DNA of 52,222 bases from Zopfochytrium polystomum (GCA_025765615.1 JAIVFJ010000383.1:1-52222); one strand, 5' to 3'. Counted from the stretch's first letter, positions 40,815 to 51,339 are shown. A program made the numbers and translations. The notes: generated by a model from the sequence alone, not told the origin.

Positions 40815-41222
40815 TGGAGCCCAGTAGCTCAGTTGGTTAACACCTCTGAGTTTGCTGGTGAGTGGCGACGGTTCGATCCTGGCAAAGGTACAAGGGGAAG
40901 AGTGTCTAAAAACCATTCGATAAGGACACCCCGACCCTCCTCTGGTTGCCCCTGGTGGTTAGTACAGTGAAAGCCATGCGAGGTTGCTCAAATAACGGGA
41001 AGGTACCTGGCACGCTCCCCAGGTACTGGGCCATTGCAGTTAACCTGAGTGATGTCCTCCAATGACGGCTCCCCATATGGACAGCTAAGGAAGGCTATAC
41101 TGACCAGCGCGACTGATGAGAGCGGCTACCAGTGTGCTAAGCATGCTCAAGGTTTCACGGTGCCTAGTGAATAAAGTTGAGCCCCAGTTGGGGGCCTGAG
41201 GGTTCAACTCCCTCCTAGGTAC
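40815..41222 (+). mobile_element. tRNA-derived SINE, right copy
   Basis: About 408 bp, starting GGAGCCCAG right after the LINE tail. The 5' head has A box TAGCTCAGTTGG (about 40,825) and B box GGTTCGATCC (about 40,871), typical of Pol III-transcribed SINEs. The 3' end (41,161-41,221) forms a compact second tRNA-like fold. It has a 7-bp acceptor TGCCTAG/CTAGGTA with one G-T pair, a GCCCC/GGGGC stem, a perfect GAGGG-TTCAACT-CCCTC T-arm, and only about 13 nt where a D arm would be. No open frame. The 3' neighbour is a LINE ORF1 fragment. Confidence 0.65.
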
Positions 41223-42131
41223 AGCCCCCGACGCCCCTGGAACCTCATCCAATCACTCCCAAACCCCTATCCCGACAGCTCCAACCTCAACTGGTGTGGA
41301 ACAACTACGCAATCTCCTGTTAGCGCGCCCACCGTATCTCAAGAAGGCCATTCTCCCAAGCGCACAGTATTCTATCCCCAAGTCTCTTGACAAGCTTCTT
41401 GTTAACGTATGAGGGACAATCAATCCCCTCTTGCGCAACATGCAAGCAATCATTGGAGACCAGGACAATCTCATCAAACGGCTACTTTCCACCCTTGAAA
41501 CTCTGCTACCTCGAGTTGTTGATCGCGGCACCTCTCCACAGAAAACAACAGCCTGTAATAAGGCCACCGCCACGGAATCGACCCCTTCCACCTCGCCACT
41601 CCCACCTGTCCCTCTAACGGACACCACTACATCACCCCGGCTCCCGCAGCCTTCCCCCGTCATTTTCCCCGCCCCCAGGTGAACTCCACGCGCGCCTGGA
41701 GTTCCTGTCGCGGCGCAAAAAGTGGGGGTGGCTCTTCGTTCTGCAGAAGTACCCTCAGCTATTGACCTCATCTTCCATGGCCTGGACTGACGGCCCCCAA
41801 TGGGGGGTCCACCAATCATCTTTCAGCCAGTTTTTTTTCGAACCTTGTTGCACTGGTCCATTCACTCAGCACCTCTCCACTGGCTTCGGTTTGCGCTCCA
41901 TCACCTTGGAGCTCCGTATGCAAAAGACATCTCGCCTATTGGGCACGGGTTGCGGCTTTTTGAGGCCTGGGTGGCAGAAGATAAGTTTGAGGCGTTTTGT
42001 GATTTCCTCCAATCACCCTGCTTTCTTTTTGCTCCCTGACTTTGATCCGCTGCAGCCGCCTGCGCATGACCCCCGTCCAGACGTGGTGAAGCGCGCAGAG
42101 TTCGTGTTCCTTACGCGGCGGGCCCGGTTCG
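41223..42131 (+). pseudogene. LINE family 2 ORF1 fragment, right arm
   Basis: Plus-strand counterpart of 4788-5697. It reads the PPYLKKA and YSIPKS helices, TGA at 41,410-41,412, then the AIIGDQDNLI helix, a Pro/Ser/Thr-rich linker, GELHARLEF, and the C-terminal domain in two frames (ISPIGHG and EAWVAEDKFEAF in one, the following DPRPDVVKRAEF in the other). The TGA corresponds to CGA in the related copy at 47.5-48.96 kb, a C-to-T change. It ends at the copia LTR. Confidence 0.6.
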
Positions 42132-42346
42132 TGAAAGAATTCGCTATGTTGGCGGATTGATGGATTGGGCTACTGAAGGTGGTGGTGGTGGGAGGTTGAT
42201 CTTGGCTTCTGTCAGTCTTGTGCTTGTCTTTTATACAAAACTGTTACAAGGACCATCACTTGCAAAATGCTGCAAGTCATCCTTGCAGAGCAGTATCAGG
42301 TCAAAGCTCCTGCACACTGCTTACACCAAAAGACCCAAAACTAACA
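42132..42346 (-). repeat. LTR of copia family 2, inverted copy
   Basis: Identical over the compared positions to 4573-4787 in reverse orientation. TATA at 42,229-42,235, polypurine tract at 42,347-42,357. Confidence 0.85.
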
Positions 42347-43827
42347 CTCCCCCCTAAGCTGTGGGCAGGAAACAACTTAAGGAAACCGTACACCGGAAAA
42401 AGAAGAATCACAAACAGGTATGCCTGGCCATCCAATGGCAGAACAGAAAGGACAGACCACACTAACAAAAATGGATGGGGGCACATATTGAACTTCAGAG
42501 GGAAAAGAAATGAGTCAAAGTAATGAAAAGGAACAAAGAAGAAAACAGCTTGACAGATAAGAAAAAATGAATCAGAGGTAAGAAAAGAAGCAAAGATCAA
42601 TGCGACTCAGATGGTATTCACTGAGAATAGCTGAGAGAGATTTTGTCATATAGTCTGCAGGCTGTTCTCCTCCAGCAATCCATTCAAGCCGTACAACCTT
42701 TTGTTCCACAAGTTCTCAAATGTAATGATCCTGCACCATGATATGCTCTGACCTATTGGTGTAAAGATCATTTGAGCTGAGGTTGATCATACCACTGTTG
42801 TCAGTGTAGATGACAAGAGGAGTTGGAGACAGAAGTTGAAGTGCTGAATAGAGTTGGGATAGTGTCTTAAGTTCTTGTCCGAGTTCAGACAACATATTCA
42901 GCTTCCTGCAGCGACAACATGACAGTGCTGCTCCAAACAGATGTCCAACTAAGAGCTGTTCCTCCAAATAGAATATAGTAGCCAAGCTGTGATTTCCCAT
43001 CTGAGTGGACACCTTGGGCAGTGTTGGAGTAACTGGCTATGTTGGGATCCTTGCTGAAGGCACCAGGATATGAAACTGCTGGGGCAAGGTCTGGTTGCGT
43101 GTGTGTTGCAAGGTAGTTGATGCTGTCATGGATTGCCTGGTACAGTCTCTCAGTTGCTTTATTGATCCTACGTGGCTGAAGATTGAAGATTGAGACTACT
43201 GGGAAGGGAGGTTATGCAGTGCGGTTGTTGATAATGTTGATGTGGCACTGAAGTATCTCCTTGATACAGGCTTTCTAGTGTTAGAAGATTCCGTTATGGT
43301 GATGTTCCATCTGCATATCGAGGATGGTTTCTCATTGCTCCCATTTTGCAGAGTTTGCAACAAGATTAGGCAAGGCAATGGCAAAGGAAGTTTTGCCAGA
43401 ATCACCAAAAAACCAATATTGTAAAATTAGCTTGCAGTGTGGATGATGCGTCAGTCAATTGACAAAGAAGGATGCAGTGGTCTTCCAGAAGATCGTACTT
43501 TCCTGACAACTGTTTGGGTGGCTGTTTGTCTCGTGTACTCAGTGTTGTGGTAATGAACTGTTCCATCCAGATTGGCACATAAAATATGCTGTTGAGGTAT
43601 GTGTTGCTGATATCAACTGTGTCAGTGTCCCAGTTGATTCAGGCAGCCATTTCAGTGAGTTAACAGGGACTATTGATTTGGACAAGGGGTGAGTGGGTAT
43701 TCTGAATATAAATGCAATGACACTAAGTGGGGCCCTTAGCCATGAGCCGTGCATAGAAGCACTCAATGCTGCTGTCTTCACAAAGTTTGACCTTGTAGAC
43801 CCATTTGTTCCAGATTATGTTGACATT
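42347..43827 (-). pseudogene. Decayed copia family 2 RT-RNase H, inverted copy
   Basis: Homologous to 3150-4572 but clearly diverged beyond 42,694. RNase H remnants are readable on the minus strand (VIYTDNSGMINLSSND, SEHIM). The RT start WVYKVK lies near 43,800. Frames are broken in several places, and the integrase half is absent. Where it ends, it abuts a LINE fragment. Confidence 0.75.
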
Positions 43828-43837
43828 GGTGGGTTAG

Positions 43838-44824
43838 GAGGAGCCCACCGCCCCCGCTCAGCCATGTACCGGCACATGTGTGCGGTGGTGTTTCTCTGGT
43901 CCTGAATGTGGTGCAGTCTGTAGAAATATCTCACGTTCAACATCTTGTTGTGGGCGACCATTGGCACCACTCCAAAGATCAGAATCATCGCCACAGTGCT
44001 GGATGTTTTCCCAAAAGACAGAGCCTGGCGCAAACACATGTCCTGGACCTTCTGGGCCGGGGCCAAGAAGGCCTCTGAATTTGGCCTCAGTGCAAACCCA
44101 TACTCCAGCATGGGTCGCAGGAAACACATGTATATCCTGTACGCATTCACAGGCCGGAATCCCCAGCCATTGAACCCTCGAGATTTCAGAAACTGAAGCA
44201 TCTTCTCAGTCTTCTTCACCCTCATCTGCAGAGACGTCTCAAAGTCGATGCCGTTGCAATCACGCACAAGTCCCAACTGCAGTGTAGTCTTCTCCTGAGG
44301 GAGCACCACCCCATTCATCTGCAATCTCAAGGTGCCTTGTCTTGGAAACAACAACACATTTCTGTGCTGCAAAGGTCATGCCCCGCCTCTGGGACCAGTT
44401 GTGGACTTCATCAAACATATTCTGAAGGACAGCCTTGTCCCGTGCAAACACTGCAGAGTCATCAGCAAACAGCAGAGAGTTGATCTTCAATCCACCACAT
44501 TGCAACTGGCTGTGGGGCACCCTGGAGAGCGCCTCAGGCAGCGAGTTGATGGCAACATTGAACAGCATCGGGGACAACACAGTTCCCTGTAGAAACCCCC
44601 GGGTCACTGGAATCTGATCAGACTTCTGGCCCATGACCAGAAGCTGGCACGCATTAAAGTCAAACAAGGATCTGAGAATCGGCAGCAACTGGTTCCTGGT
44701 CAACTCAGGACTCTTGTCATTCTTGGCATTCCAGATGGACTCCCACACATAATTCCTGTTTGTGCAATCATACGCAGCCTTGATGTCCAAGTACACCACG
44801 GTCAGATTGGGATACTGTTGCTGA
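43838..44824 (-). pseudogene. LINE-A/C RT fragment
   Basis: An internal piece of ORF2. It has YLDIKAAYDC at its 5' end, RGFLQGTVLSP, the FADD box and the LRPMLEYGFALRP region, ending near the MAERGR segment. A frame change near 44,330 splits it in two. Both ends are blunt breaks: no 3' UTR and no telomere-like tail, so it is a rearrangement product rather than a complete insertion. Confidence 0.8.
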
Positions 44825-45415
44825 GCACCAAAACCTTGTCAAGAGACACTCAAGACTGCACCCTCCACCACCACCAACCCCCACCGCCTTCCCACTGTCA
44901 GATCGACTGCAGATTGACTCCAGAACCCTCCACCACCACCCCCCACTGCCTTGCCACTGCCAGATTGACGTCAGATCTTCATCAGATCGTCAGACCATCG
45001 TCAGGTCAACGTCAGATTGACGTCAGATCTTTGTCAGATTGTCACATCATCGTCAGGTCAATGTCAGGTTTTCGTCAGATTGTCTCCATATCATCGTCAG
45101 ATTGTTGTCAGATTGTCGCCAGATTGACTCCAGATTGACTCCAGATTATTACCAGAACACCCAATTGTTGTCAGATTGCCAGATCATCATCCGATTGTTG
45201 TCAGATCATCGTCAGATTGCCTCCAGCAATCACTTTCCTCACCCCCCAAACCAGACTGCATCACCCCCTTCACCACCACAACCACATTGCAACCACATCA
45301 CAACCTTTGTGCTGAATTGGGATTGGCACCCTCCTATTTCATGAGCAGCCCACCTCCCTCCATGTTCTTCGGCACCCACACTGATCAACACATATTGACA
45401 ATCACCACTTAGCCA
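44825..45415 (+). repeat. Degenerate 11-bp GTCAG minisatellite and flanks
   Basis: From about 44,960 to 45,235 the sequence is built of diverged units close to GTCAGATNNTC, about 11 bp long, with variants such as GTCAGGTCAAC and GTCAGATTGTC. The flanks (44,825-44,959 and 45,236-45,415) are C/A-rich with no gene. Confidence 0.6.
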
Positions 45416-46642
45416 GACCCCACTATTGCCCCACTCACTGAACTTGACATCCTACGCTTCACCTCCACTTGCAACCTCACCATCCGACGGCGGCCCTTGC
45501 TCTCAAAGGACCAGACTTCTTACTCGCTCCGCCTTCTGCATCCTTTGTCAGACGAACAGGCTGCCCGTCTTCAGACGACATCCCCACACATTAAATTTTC
45601 TTACACCTGTCGACTACCAGCTGCTGCCACAGAATTCACCAACTTGTCCTCCAACACCTGGCTCCTGGAACTACTAGAAAGAACTTTGACGAGCAAAAGG
45701 ACTCCCTGCGTCATGCAATCACCTCTGCTTTATCCTCCTGTGGCTCCATAATGGCTATTCATTTTGCACACCACCAGCTTTCCTCCTCTGCATCTGCCAC
45801 AGTTCTTTTTGACGGCCCTCCTCACAATCCCCCTCAGTTCATAACTATTGTGGGTGCAGGTGTCACAATTCGACCACTGGAACCTTCTGCAGAAAACCAG
45901 CGGCGAATCAGTGTTGAAAAGCAATGCACAGCTGTTCTTTATAACATTCGTCGCTCCACAAGTATCTATGACCTTGAGGCCATACAATATGAGTTTGGGT
46001 GCACGTCAGTTCGCATTCCAGGATTCTTCAACTCAGCAAAGGGCACTGCTGGCCTTCTGTCGTCTGCCCATTTTGTTTTTACAACCCGCGCATTGATGTT
46101 GCAAAAAACTAACCAATCAGTTGTCTTCAATGGCCGTGCACTCCCATTTCACCCACTCCAAAAGGAAGATTTCAGTCCCTTCCCCTGCTGTCGCCGTTGT
46201 GGAAACTCCAACCATACCTCTCAATCTTGCAAAACTGGCCGCCCCTCTGGCTCCCTCCTTAACCAAGCCACTTCAGCAGATTCCAAAGACAACAGCCAGA
46301 CAGCTCAGGCCCCTCCTGACACCACAACTTCCCCACCTGTCCCACCTGCCCCCCCTTCTGTCCCTCCTCCACAGCTGCAGTCAATTTTGAAGGTCCTTGA
46401 AAACATCCAGCAACAGCTTCACACACAACAGACCTCAGTACGCACTGACATCCGAAAACTCACCACTCAGCTTACCCAACTTGAGCCAATCCCTGCAGCA
46501 CTGGAACACAGCTTAGCAAAGGTGGACCACGACATTCAGAGACTTGCAGTTGCTGCAGCCAACGTGGATACTTCTTCACTCAAAAACCATGCTGGCGCCA
46601 TCCACAACCTAAATCAGCAAGTCACCACACTGGAGCCACTCT
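45416..46642 (+). pseudogene. ORF1 of a third LINE family, CCHC knuckle
   Basis: An N-terminal frame (from about 45,416, with ELDILRF and SNTWLLELLE) passes by a one-base change near 45,676 into the 45,751 frame, in which KDSLRHAITSAL directly precedes the first ATG. The protein has an RRM-like region (AVLYNIRRSTSIYDLEAI to FVFTTRALM). A CCHC zinc knuckle C-x2-C-x4-H-x4-C follows (46,189-46,230), then a Pro-rich linker and a C-terminal coiled coil. This is typical of LINE ORF1/gag-like RNA-binding proteins. It ends at a TGA formed by an inserted LTR, so ORF2 and perhaps the ORF1 end are lost. It is not similar to LINE-B ORF1. Confidence 0.65.
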
Positions 46643-47538
46643 GATGAAATCCCACCCAGGACTGGAGGGACTTGGTGTGTGTGGGGATGAAGAGAGAGAG
46701 AGAGAGAGAGCAGTGATGATGGAAAAGGGAGAGGAGTGAGTGGGCAGAGATGGAAGAGAGAGCAAATGGAGGAAGAGCGATTGGCTTGTTTTGCACTGGA
46801 TTCTGTCAAAGCAGCAAGGAGGGGGTTGGATTCCTTGTTTGATCTCTGTGAGAGGTTGCTGCTTTTATACTCCTGCAGGTGGAGCCATCGGAAAACAGAG
46901 GGAGCAGGACACAGAAATGAGATAAAGCAGGCTGAGCACCAATCCCCAGCCTGGGCTAAGTACCACCCAGGGCTGGGCATCACTCAGGGCTGTGCACCAT
47001 CGAGGGCTAAGTACCACCAGGAATCAATTTACAGCTTGTTTGAGAAACAGTTGCTTGTAAATTGGTTTGGTTGTTTCCAAATCAGGAAGCTTGTTTGGGA
47101 AACAAGCCGCTTTTTTTCCTTGTTTATAGAAATCCAATGATTGGTGCAATCTCTGGTGAGCTCAGTTTTTTATCTCACTTTTAGAAATGCATTGATTGGT
47201 GCAATCCCTGATTCCTAAATGCCTGTTGCATTGCTCAGATTGCACAGCACAGCAGGGAAGCTGGAATTCCAGATCAGGAAGCGGAATTCCGATGCAGAGA
47301 GTGGAATTCTGGAGCATTGGGCAGTGGTACACTGCTTCTGCATGCTTGCTGTGCTGTGTTACATGTGCAGAGTGCTTAGTTTGAGCGTTTTTGTGCATGT
47401 TCTAATTGCATTGTTCCTACTGGTAGGATGAACAAAGCTAGAACAACAGCCGCCTTTGCCTATCTCTTTTTATTGAGAACAGATTAGCCCTTCCAAGCGC
47501 CCCATTCAAGTATTGAATCTACTGAGCCCTTCAAACAC
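46642..47538 (-). repeat. Older copia family 1 LTR fragment
   Basis: Reverse-oriented LTR with an intact 3' end (TGATGAAATCCC on the plus strand) but missing about the first 100 bp. It is diverged from LTR1-4 and has only three GGAATTCC units and about five CAGCCC units, where the young LTRs have six to eight and about a dozen. TATA sequence is preserved near 46,866. No internal region follows, so it is a truncated solo LTR. Confidence 0.8.
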
Positions 47539-48960
47539 AGAGGGCCGCCCCGACAGAAACTCCCTGCGCGTGGCCCTAAGGCTTCGTGTGGAGTTCACCT
47601 GAGGGCGGCAGAAACAGCAGTGGTGACGTTGCATTATCCTGCACTGGAACGGGCGGAGGAGGCGAAGTCGAAATTGAAATTGTGAGTGGAGTCAAGGCTG
47701 TGGCTGTGGCCTTGTTGGAGGTGGTCGTTTTCCGCGTTGAGGTCCCGCGATCCACAAAGGAGCACGAGGAGGCCGCCGAGAGGGCGATGTAGAGCTGGTT
47801 GATGAGATCATCCTGATCAGCAATGATGGCTTGCATTTGTCAGAGCACAGGATTAATCGTCCCTCGCACGTCTTCGAGTAGCTTGTTGTGGGATTTGGGA
47901 ATCGAGTAGTGTGCACTGGGTAACATTTGAAGGAGTGGATCCAAAATAGCTGGCCTTGGACAGAGAAGAGCTTTCCGCAAATACGGTGGATGGGCTTGGA
48001 GGATTGCAGCAAGTCGTTCTGTACCAGAGGAATCCGGCTTGGGAGGAGCGAGTGCCGGTGAGGGAGAATGGGCAGGAGTTGGCGTTAGGGTCGTCGTCAC
48101 GCGACGCCCTGTAGGTGGGCTAGAGGGGGGTTGGCTCCGTGGAGGTTGGTTCAGCGTATTCGATGTTGGCAGAGTCGGCGCCTTGTGCGGCCCAGCGGAT
48201 GAGGAGGAGGGAGGCAACCCCCTGATCCAAGCCCGCAAGCGGCGCGGGCGCTGGCAGATCCTGATGTTGTTGCTTTTCGACGTGGGCGCGTAATGGCTGC
48301 CCCGATGAGACCAAATATTGATAGGTGTCGTTGAGGTGTTCAACGTGTGGAGATCCAAGACGCTGGAGGGCGTCGTGGAAGCGGACTTTCGAGCACAGGG
48401 GCGTCCCCGTGCACTCAAGGCTGATGCATTGGACCCTGTAAACGGTCGCGTTTCCTTGACAGCCGTCGTTGTTGTATGGCTGGCCGCATGGACACTGAAG
48501 GGAATCGCGTGTTATATGGAAAACCTGGGTTTCCAACATATGAAACTCATCTGCTGCTGTTGGTTGAAAGTTGAGTTGTGCAGGTGAAGGAACTTTGCGT
48601 TTGCGTCAGCGTCCCTGGATGGGGGGGATCGCCTGAGTGCGGAGGTGGATTGTTTGTTGCTAGATGCTGATCGCTCGAAGTGGGTTGCGGGGTCGAGGTC
48701 CAAGGCTTCGAATGTAGATGGTGCGAAGAAGTCGGAGATGAGGTGAGAGGGAGGCAGAGGAAGCTGCTGCTGACAGCACCGTGGGTGTCCGTAATTGCAA
48801 GCCAGCAAGGGCGATTCGGAGAGGGAGGAAGCAGAAAACAAAACGAGGATAAGGGTGCTTAGCGATGGGAAGAAGATAGTCTGAAAATAAAAGTAACAAC
48901 AACAGCCAAAAATGTAAAAAGGAGGGAGGAGAAAAAAAAAGCACAACAACAACAACTCAA
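47539..48960 (-). pseudogene. LINE family 2 ORF1 fragment (N-terminal to middle)
   Basis: On the minus strand: an EFHMLETQVF segment, then CPCGQP...C and a VQCISLEC...C cluster (zinc-binding candidate, 48,425-48,545), Ser/Pro-rich linkers, the PPYLRKA and YSIPKS helices, and the AIIADQDDLI helix. It breaks off after GELH, with a damaged REFL segment, next to the LTR fragment. One stop lies at 47,840-47,842 and frames change several times. It supplies the N-terminal half missing in the arm copies and shows that zinc motif, linker and helices once formed one protein. Confidence 0.6.
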
Positions 48961-49478
48961 CCCTCCATCGCCTCAGAGTGAGGCAGGAGCTGGGCTAGCA
49001 AAGTCGAGGTCAAGCCTGACTTCAACCTGGCTAAGCAAACCAAGCTCAACTTCGCACCCCTCACCACCACACCAGTCACCGCCCCCCGCGAACCTCTGAA
49101 GCTGCCCCAGGCAGTCAAGACGTCGCCAGCAGCACGCCCCACTCACCGACACCTTCCCCTCTGTTCCCGCGAGATCGCTTCATGGTCAGCGCTGCGAGTG
49201 AGTTCCACTCGCTCGAGCGAGATCTCTTTCACCACCACGAAAACGAATTCTCTGTCTGACCTGTAGTAAGCCCCCCTTCTCGCGAGGCATCGCTGGCTGG
49301 CCAAACACCAAATCTGGTATCCGTTGTCTGTCGATCGCTTGCTCTCAGTGCAAGCCATCACCGGCACGACGATTCCACAGCGCCCTGGCTGATCTCAACC
49401 CCACTGATTCCACCGCTCTCGAAGCTGCCAATTGCCGAGTTGGCAGATTGCAACGGCAACAGCACCGATCGTGACTCC
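48961..49478 (+). pseudogene. LINE ORF1 N-terminal fragment
   Basis: On the plus strand, a KQTKLNFAP segment (compare KQLKLPFVP in LINE-B), EFHSLERDLF, then CLTC...GIAGWPN...SIACSQC and ARRFHSAL follow the LINE-B N-terminal zinc region, with frame changes around 49,070-49,250. It starts a few bases from the divergent fragment on the other strand and is cut by a copia LTR at 49,479. It is more similar to LINE-B than the neighbouring family 2 piece is. Confidence 0.6.
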
Positions 49479-49692
49479 TGTATTTTTGGGTCTTTTGGTG
49501 TAAGCAGTGTGCAGGAGCTTTGACCTGATACTGCTCTGCAAGGATGACTTGCAGCATTTTGCAAGTGATGGGTCCTTGTAACAGTTTTGTATAAAGACAA
49601 ACACAACACTGACAGAAGCCAAGATCAACCTCCCACCACCACCACCTTCAGTAGCCCAATCCATCAATCAGCCAACATAGCGAATTCTTTCA
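49479..49692 (+). repeat. 5' LTR of copia family 2
   Basis: Same LTR as at 4573-4787 with a few changes (start TGTATTTTTGGG, one extra G). TATA-like TATAAAG at about 49,590. Ends TTTCA, and internal sequence follows. Confidence 0.8.
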
Positions 49693-49706
49693 TACAAAAC
49701 TGTTAC
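49693..49706 (+). promoter_or_regulatory. Candidate self-priming site of copia family 2
   Basis: TACAAAACTGTTAC, the first 14 bases after the LTR, is a perfect reverse complement of GTAACAGTTTTGTA inside the same LTR (49,578-49,591). The position is that of a primer-binding site. A tRNA-type TGG start is absent. See findings for the Tf1-like interpretation and its problem. Confidence 0.35.
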
Positions 49707-50598
49707 CCATCCCAATCACATCCCCTTGGTTCCAGCCAGATCCAATCAGTAGAAGGGGTTGTACGCTTTTCAGATCTGCAACTTTGCGGACCGATCACGG
49801 GCGCTACAGACATCAGACAGCAACTTCCGTTACTACCATTGGAAAGCTCTTGATCTCCTCTTTTCAGCGAACTCTCCTGATCTCAGATCAGACGCTCCTA
49901 CCGTCGTATCCCACTGCCTCCAAAGTCGTCGCCCACTTTTCCAACTTCAACCTCAATTTGCTCACCTTCCAGACCTCCCCCAGCTGATCCCAAGCTATCA
50001 TTGGAAGGGCCTGCTTTGGGACTACACGACTGTCACCAGCAGCATCCCAAATTACTCTCCTTTGTGAGAAGCGACACCTTTTTCCATTCAGGGTCACCAG
50101 ATTACCTCCAACCCTCACCATTAATTTTTGATTTTCTGCCCTAAATTGGAGACAACGACCACCCCACTACCTGACACTCACCAAGCTAACAAACCAACTT
50201 TTCATCTGCTGCAACACCACTTTCACAACGCACAAATCCAACGAATCCTTTCAAACTTGACACACATAATCGTCCTGAGAAATAGCTTGACTACTGACTC
50301 AACCCAAGTATGTTGCCAAGTCCTTCAGCGTCTTGGAGGGACCAGAGAATTTCGGTGACTGGTTGGAGGATCTTACAGCAGAACTCTCCAACAAAAATGT
50401 CGACTTACGGCCACTGCATTGACACAAGTCACATCAACGAAGAGCAGAATGATGCAGTTGATCCACTAGACCTCCGCAACACTCCCTACTCCTTTCAACA
50501 GCAATGGAGGCAAAAAAAAACCATTTCTCTCCCCTTCCAACAGACAGCAAGTGGAGAGTAATTTTTCTTTTCCTTTTCTTATATCATTTTATTGAAAA
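49707..50598 (+). pseudogene. Probable gag region of copia family 2, decayed
   Basis: After a leader of about 600 bp with no long frame, 50,310-50,420 encodes FSVLEGPENFGDWLEDLTAE, resembling the N-terminal gag segment of copia elements in which a target phrase is followed by W and a helix. It stops soon after. Upstream and downstream frames are short. The assignment rests on its place behind the LTR and this single segment. Confidence 0.4.
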
Positions 50599-50619
50599 TA
50601 TATAAACTCCAACATCCGT

Positions 50620-51070
50620 GCAGCCCTTCTGTTCAACAGCCAGGAACTTGCTCTTGCTCTCTCTTTTCCACTCTCCTCCCATTCCTGCGCAACCCATGGT
50701 CGTCACAGAACCTTTGTCGCCATCCTCGCTATTGCCCATCACGCAGCAACTAACCCAGTGTTGACAGTGCTTTATATCATTGATACCCCTGCTCTACAGA
50801 AAGATTTGGACTTCAATGTCAAGAATGGCCAGGAGCAAGATCATGCAATTGAGGTTTGTTTCAGTTTGTTTTTACTCTCCTGTTAACCTATTGTAGCTCA
50901 ATGAAGTAGTTGATTTCTTTGTCTTCCCAATGGTCAAAGACTGCTCCCTCAACAAAGTTCGAAGCTTGGAAAGACAATTCGCCATTACTTCTGGCTTGCA
51001 GCAAATTAAGGATTTCCTCAACAATTGCTTAACAAACACAATGCCAACTCAGCAAAAGAGTTTCTTGTCC
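50620..51070 (+). pseudogene. Unrecognised spliced gene fragment
   Basis: 78 codons are open from 50,620 to 50,853 (including HRTFVAILAIAHHAA and LYIIDTPALQKDLDF). GTTTGT...TTGTAG (50,854-50,896, 43 nt, with a possible TTAAC branch site) follows. The same frame continues from 50,897 (LNEVVDFFVFPMVKD and onward) to a stop at about 51,070. Without splicing the frame hits a stop within the intron. Beyond the stop, other frames look protein-like (EFLVLDTRFKTDVKEK; ALDFDPYMFPCKHE), as if a longer protein had been frameshifted. I do not recognise the family. Confidence 0.4.
50854..50896 (+). other. Probable 43-nt intron
   Basis: GTTTGT donor and TTGTAG acceptor. Removing it joins two open frames, and its size is typical of fungal introns. 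A similar 49-nt segment (GTATTT...ATGCAG) lies at about 51,233-51,281, but does not join the neighbouring frames cleanly. Confidence 0.45.
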
Positions 51071-51339
51071 TAGATACCAGATTCAAGACAGACGTGAAGG
51101 AAAAGTCGGCAGCCCTCCACAAAGATTGGCTAGCGAGCAAGGGACAGCGCAAAATAGCTTTGCCGCTCTTGACTTCGATCCTTACATGTTCCCTTGCAAG
51201 CATGAACGTGGCTGTCTTCCAGCAGAAAAAAAGGTATTTCTGTTTTGCCTTCTTCGTTTAGCTTAGCATTTTTACATGCAGCATCAATTGTGAAAGACTT
51301 TAAAAAGGCTGTCAAATCTACCAACGATAGAATTGACAA

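Larger units (their letters stand above)
39397..42694. repeat. Right arm of 3.3-kb inverted repeat
   Basis: Reverse complement of 4225-7524. It begins abruptly at the LTR4 end, inside LINE coding sequence, so the right arm has lost the part equivalent to 7525-8200 and beyond. Confidence 0.85.

Noticed and set aside
44960..45235. CRISPR array
   Set aside because: The GTCAG units are about 11 bp, diverged and without unique spacers, in a eukaryotic repeat region.
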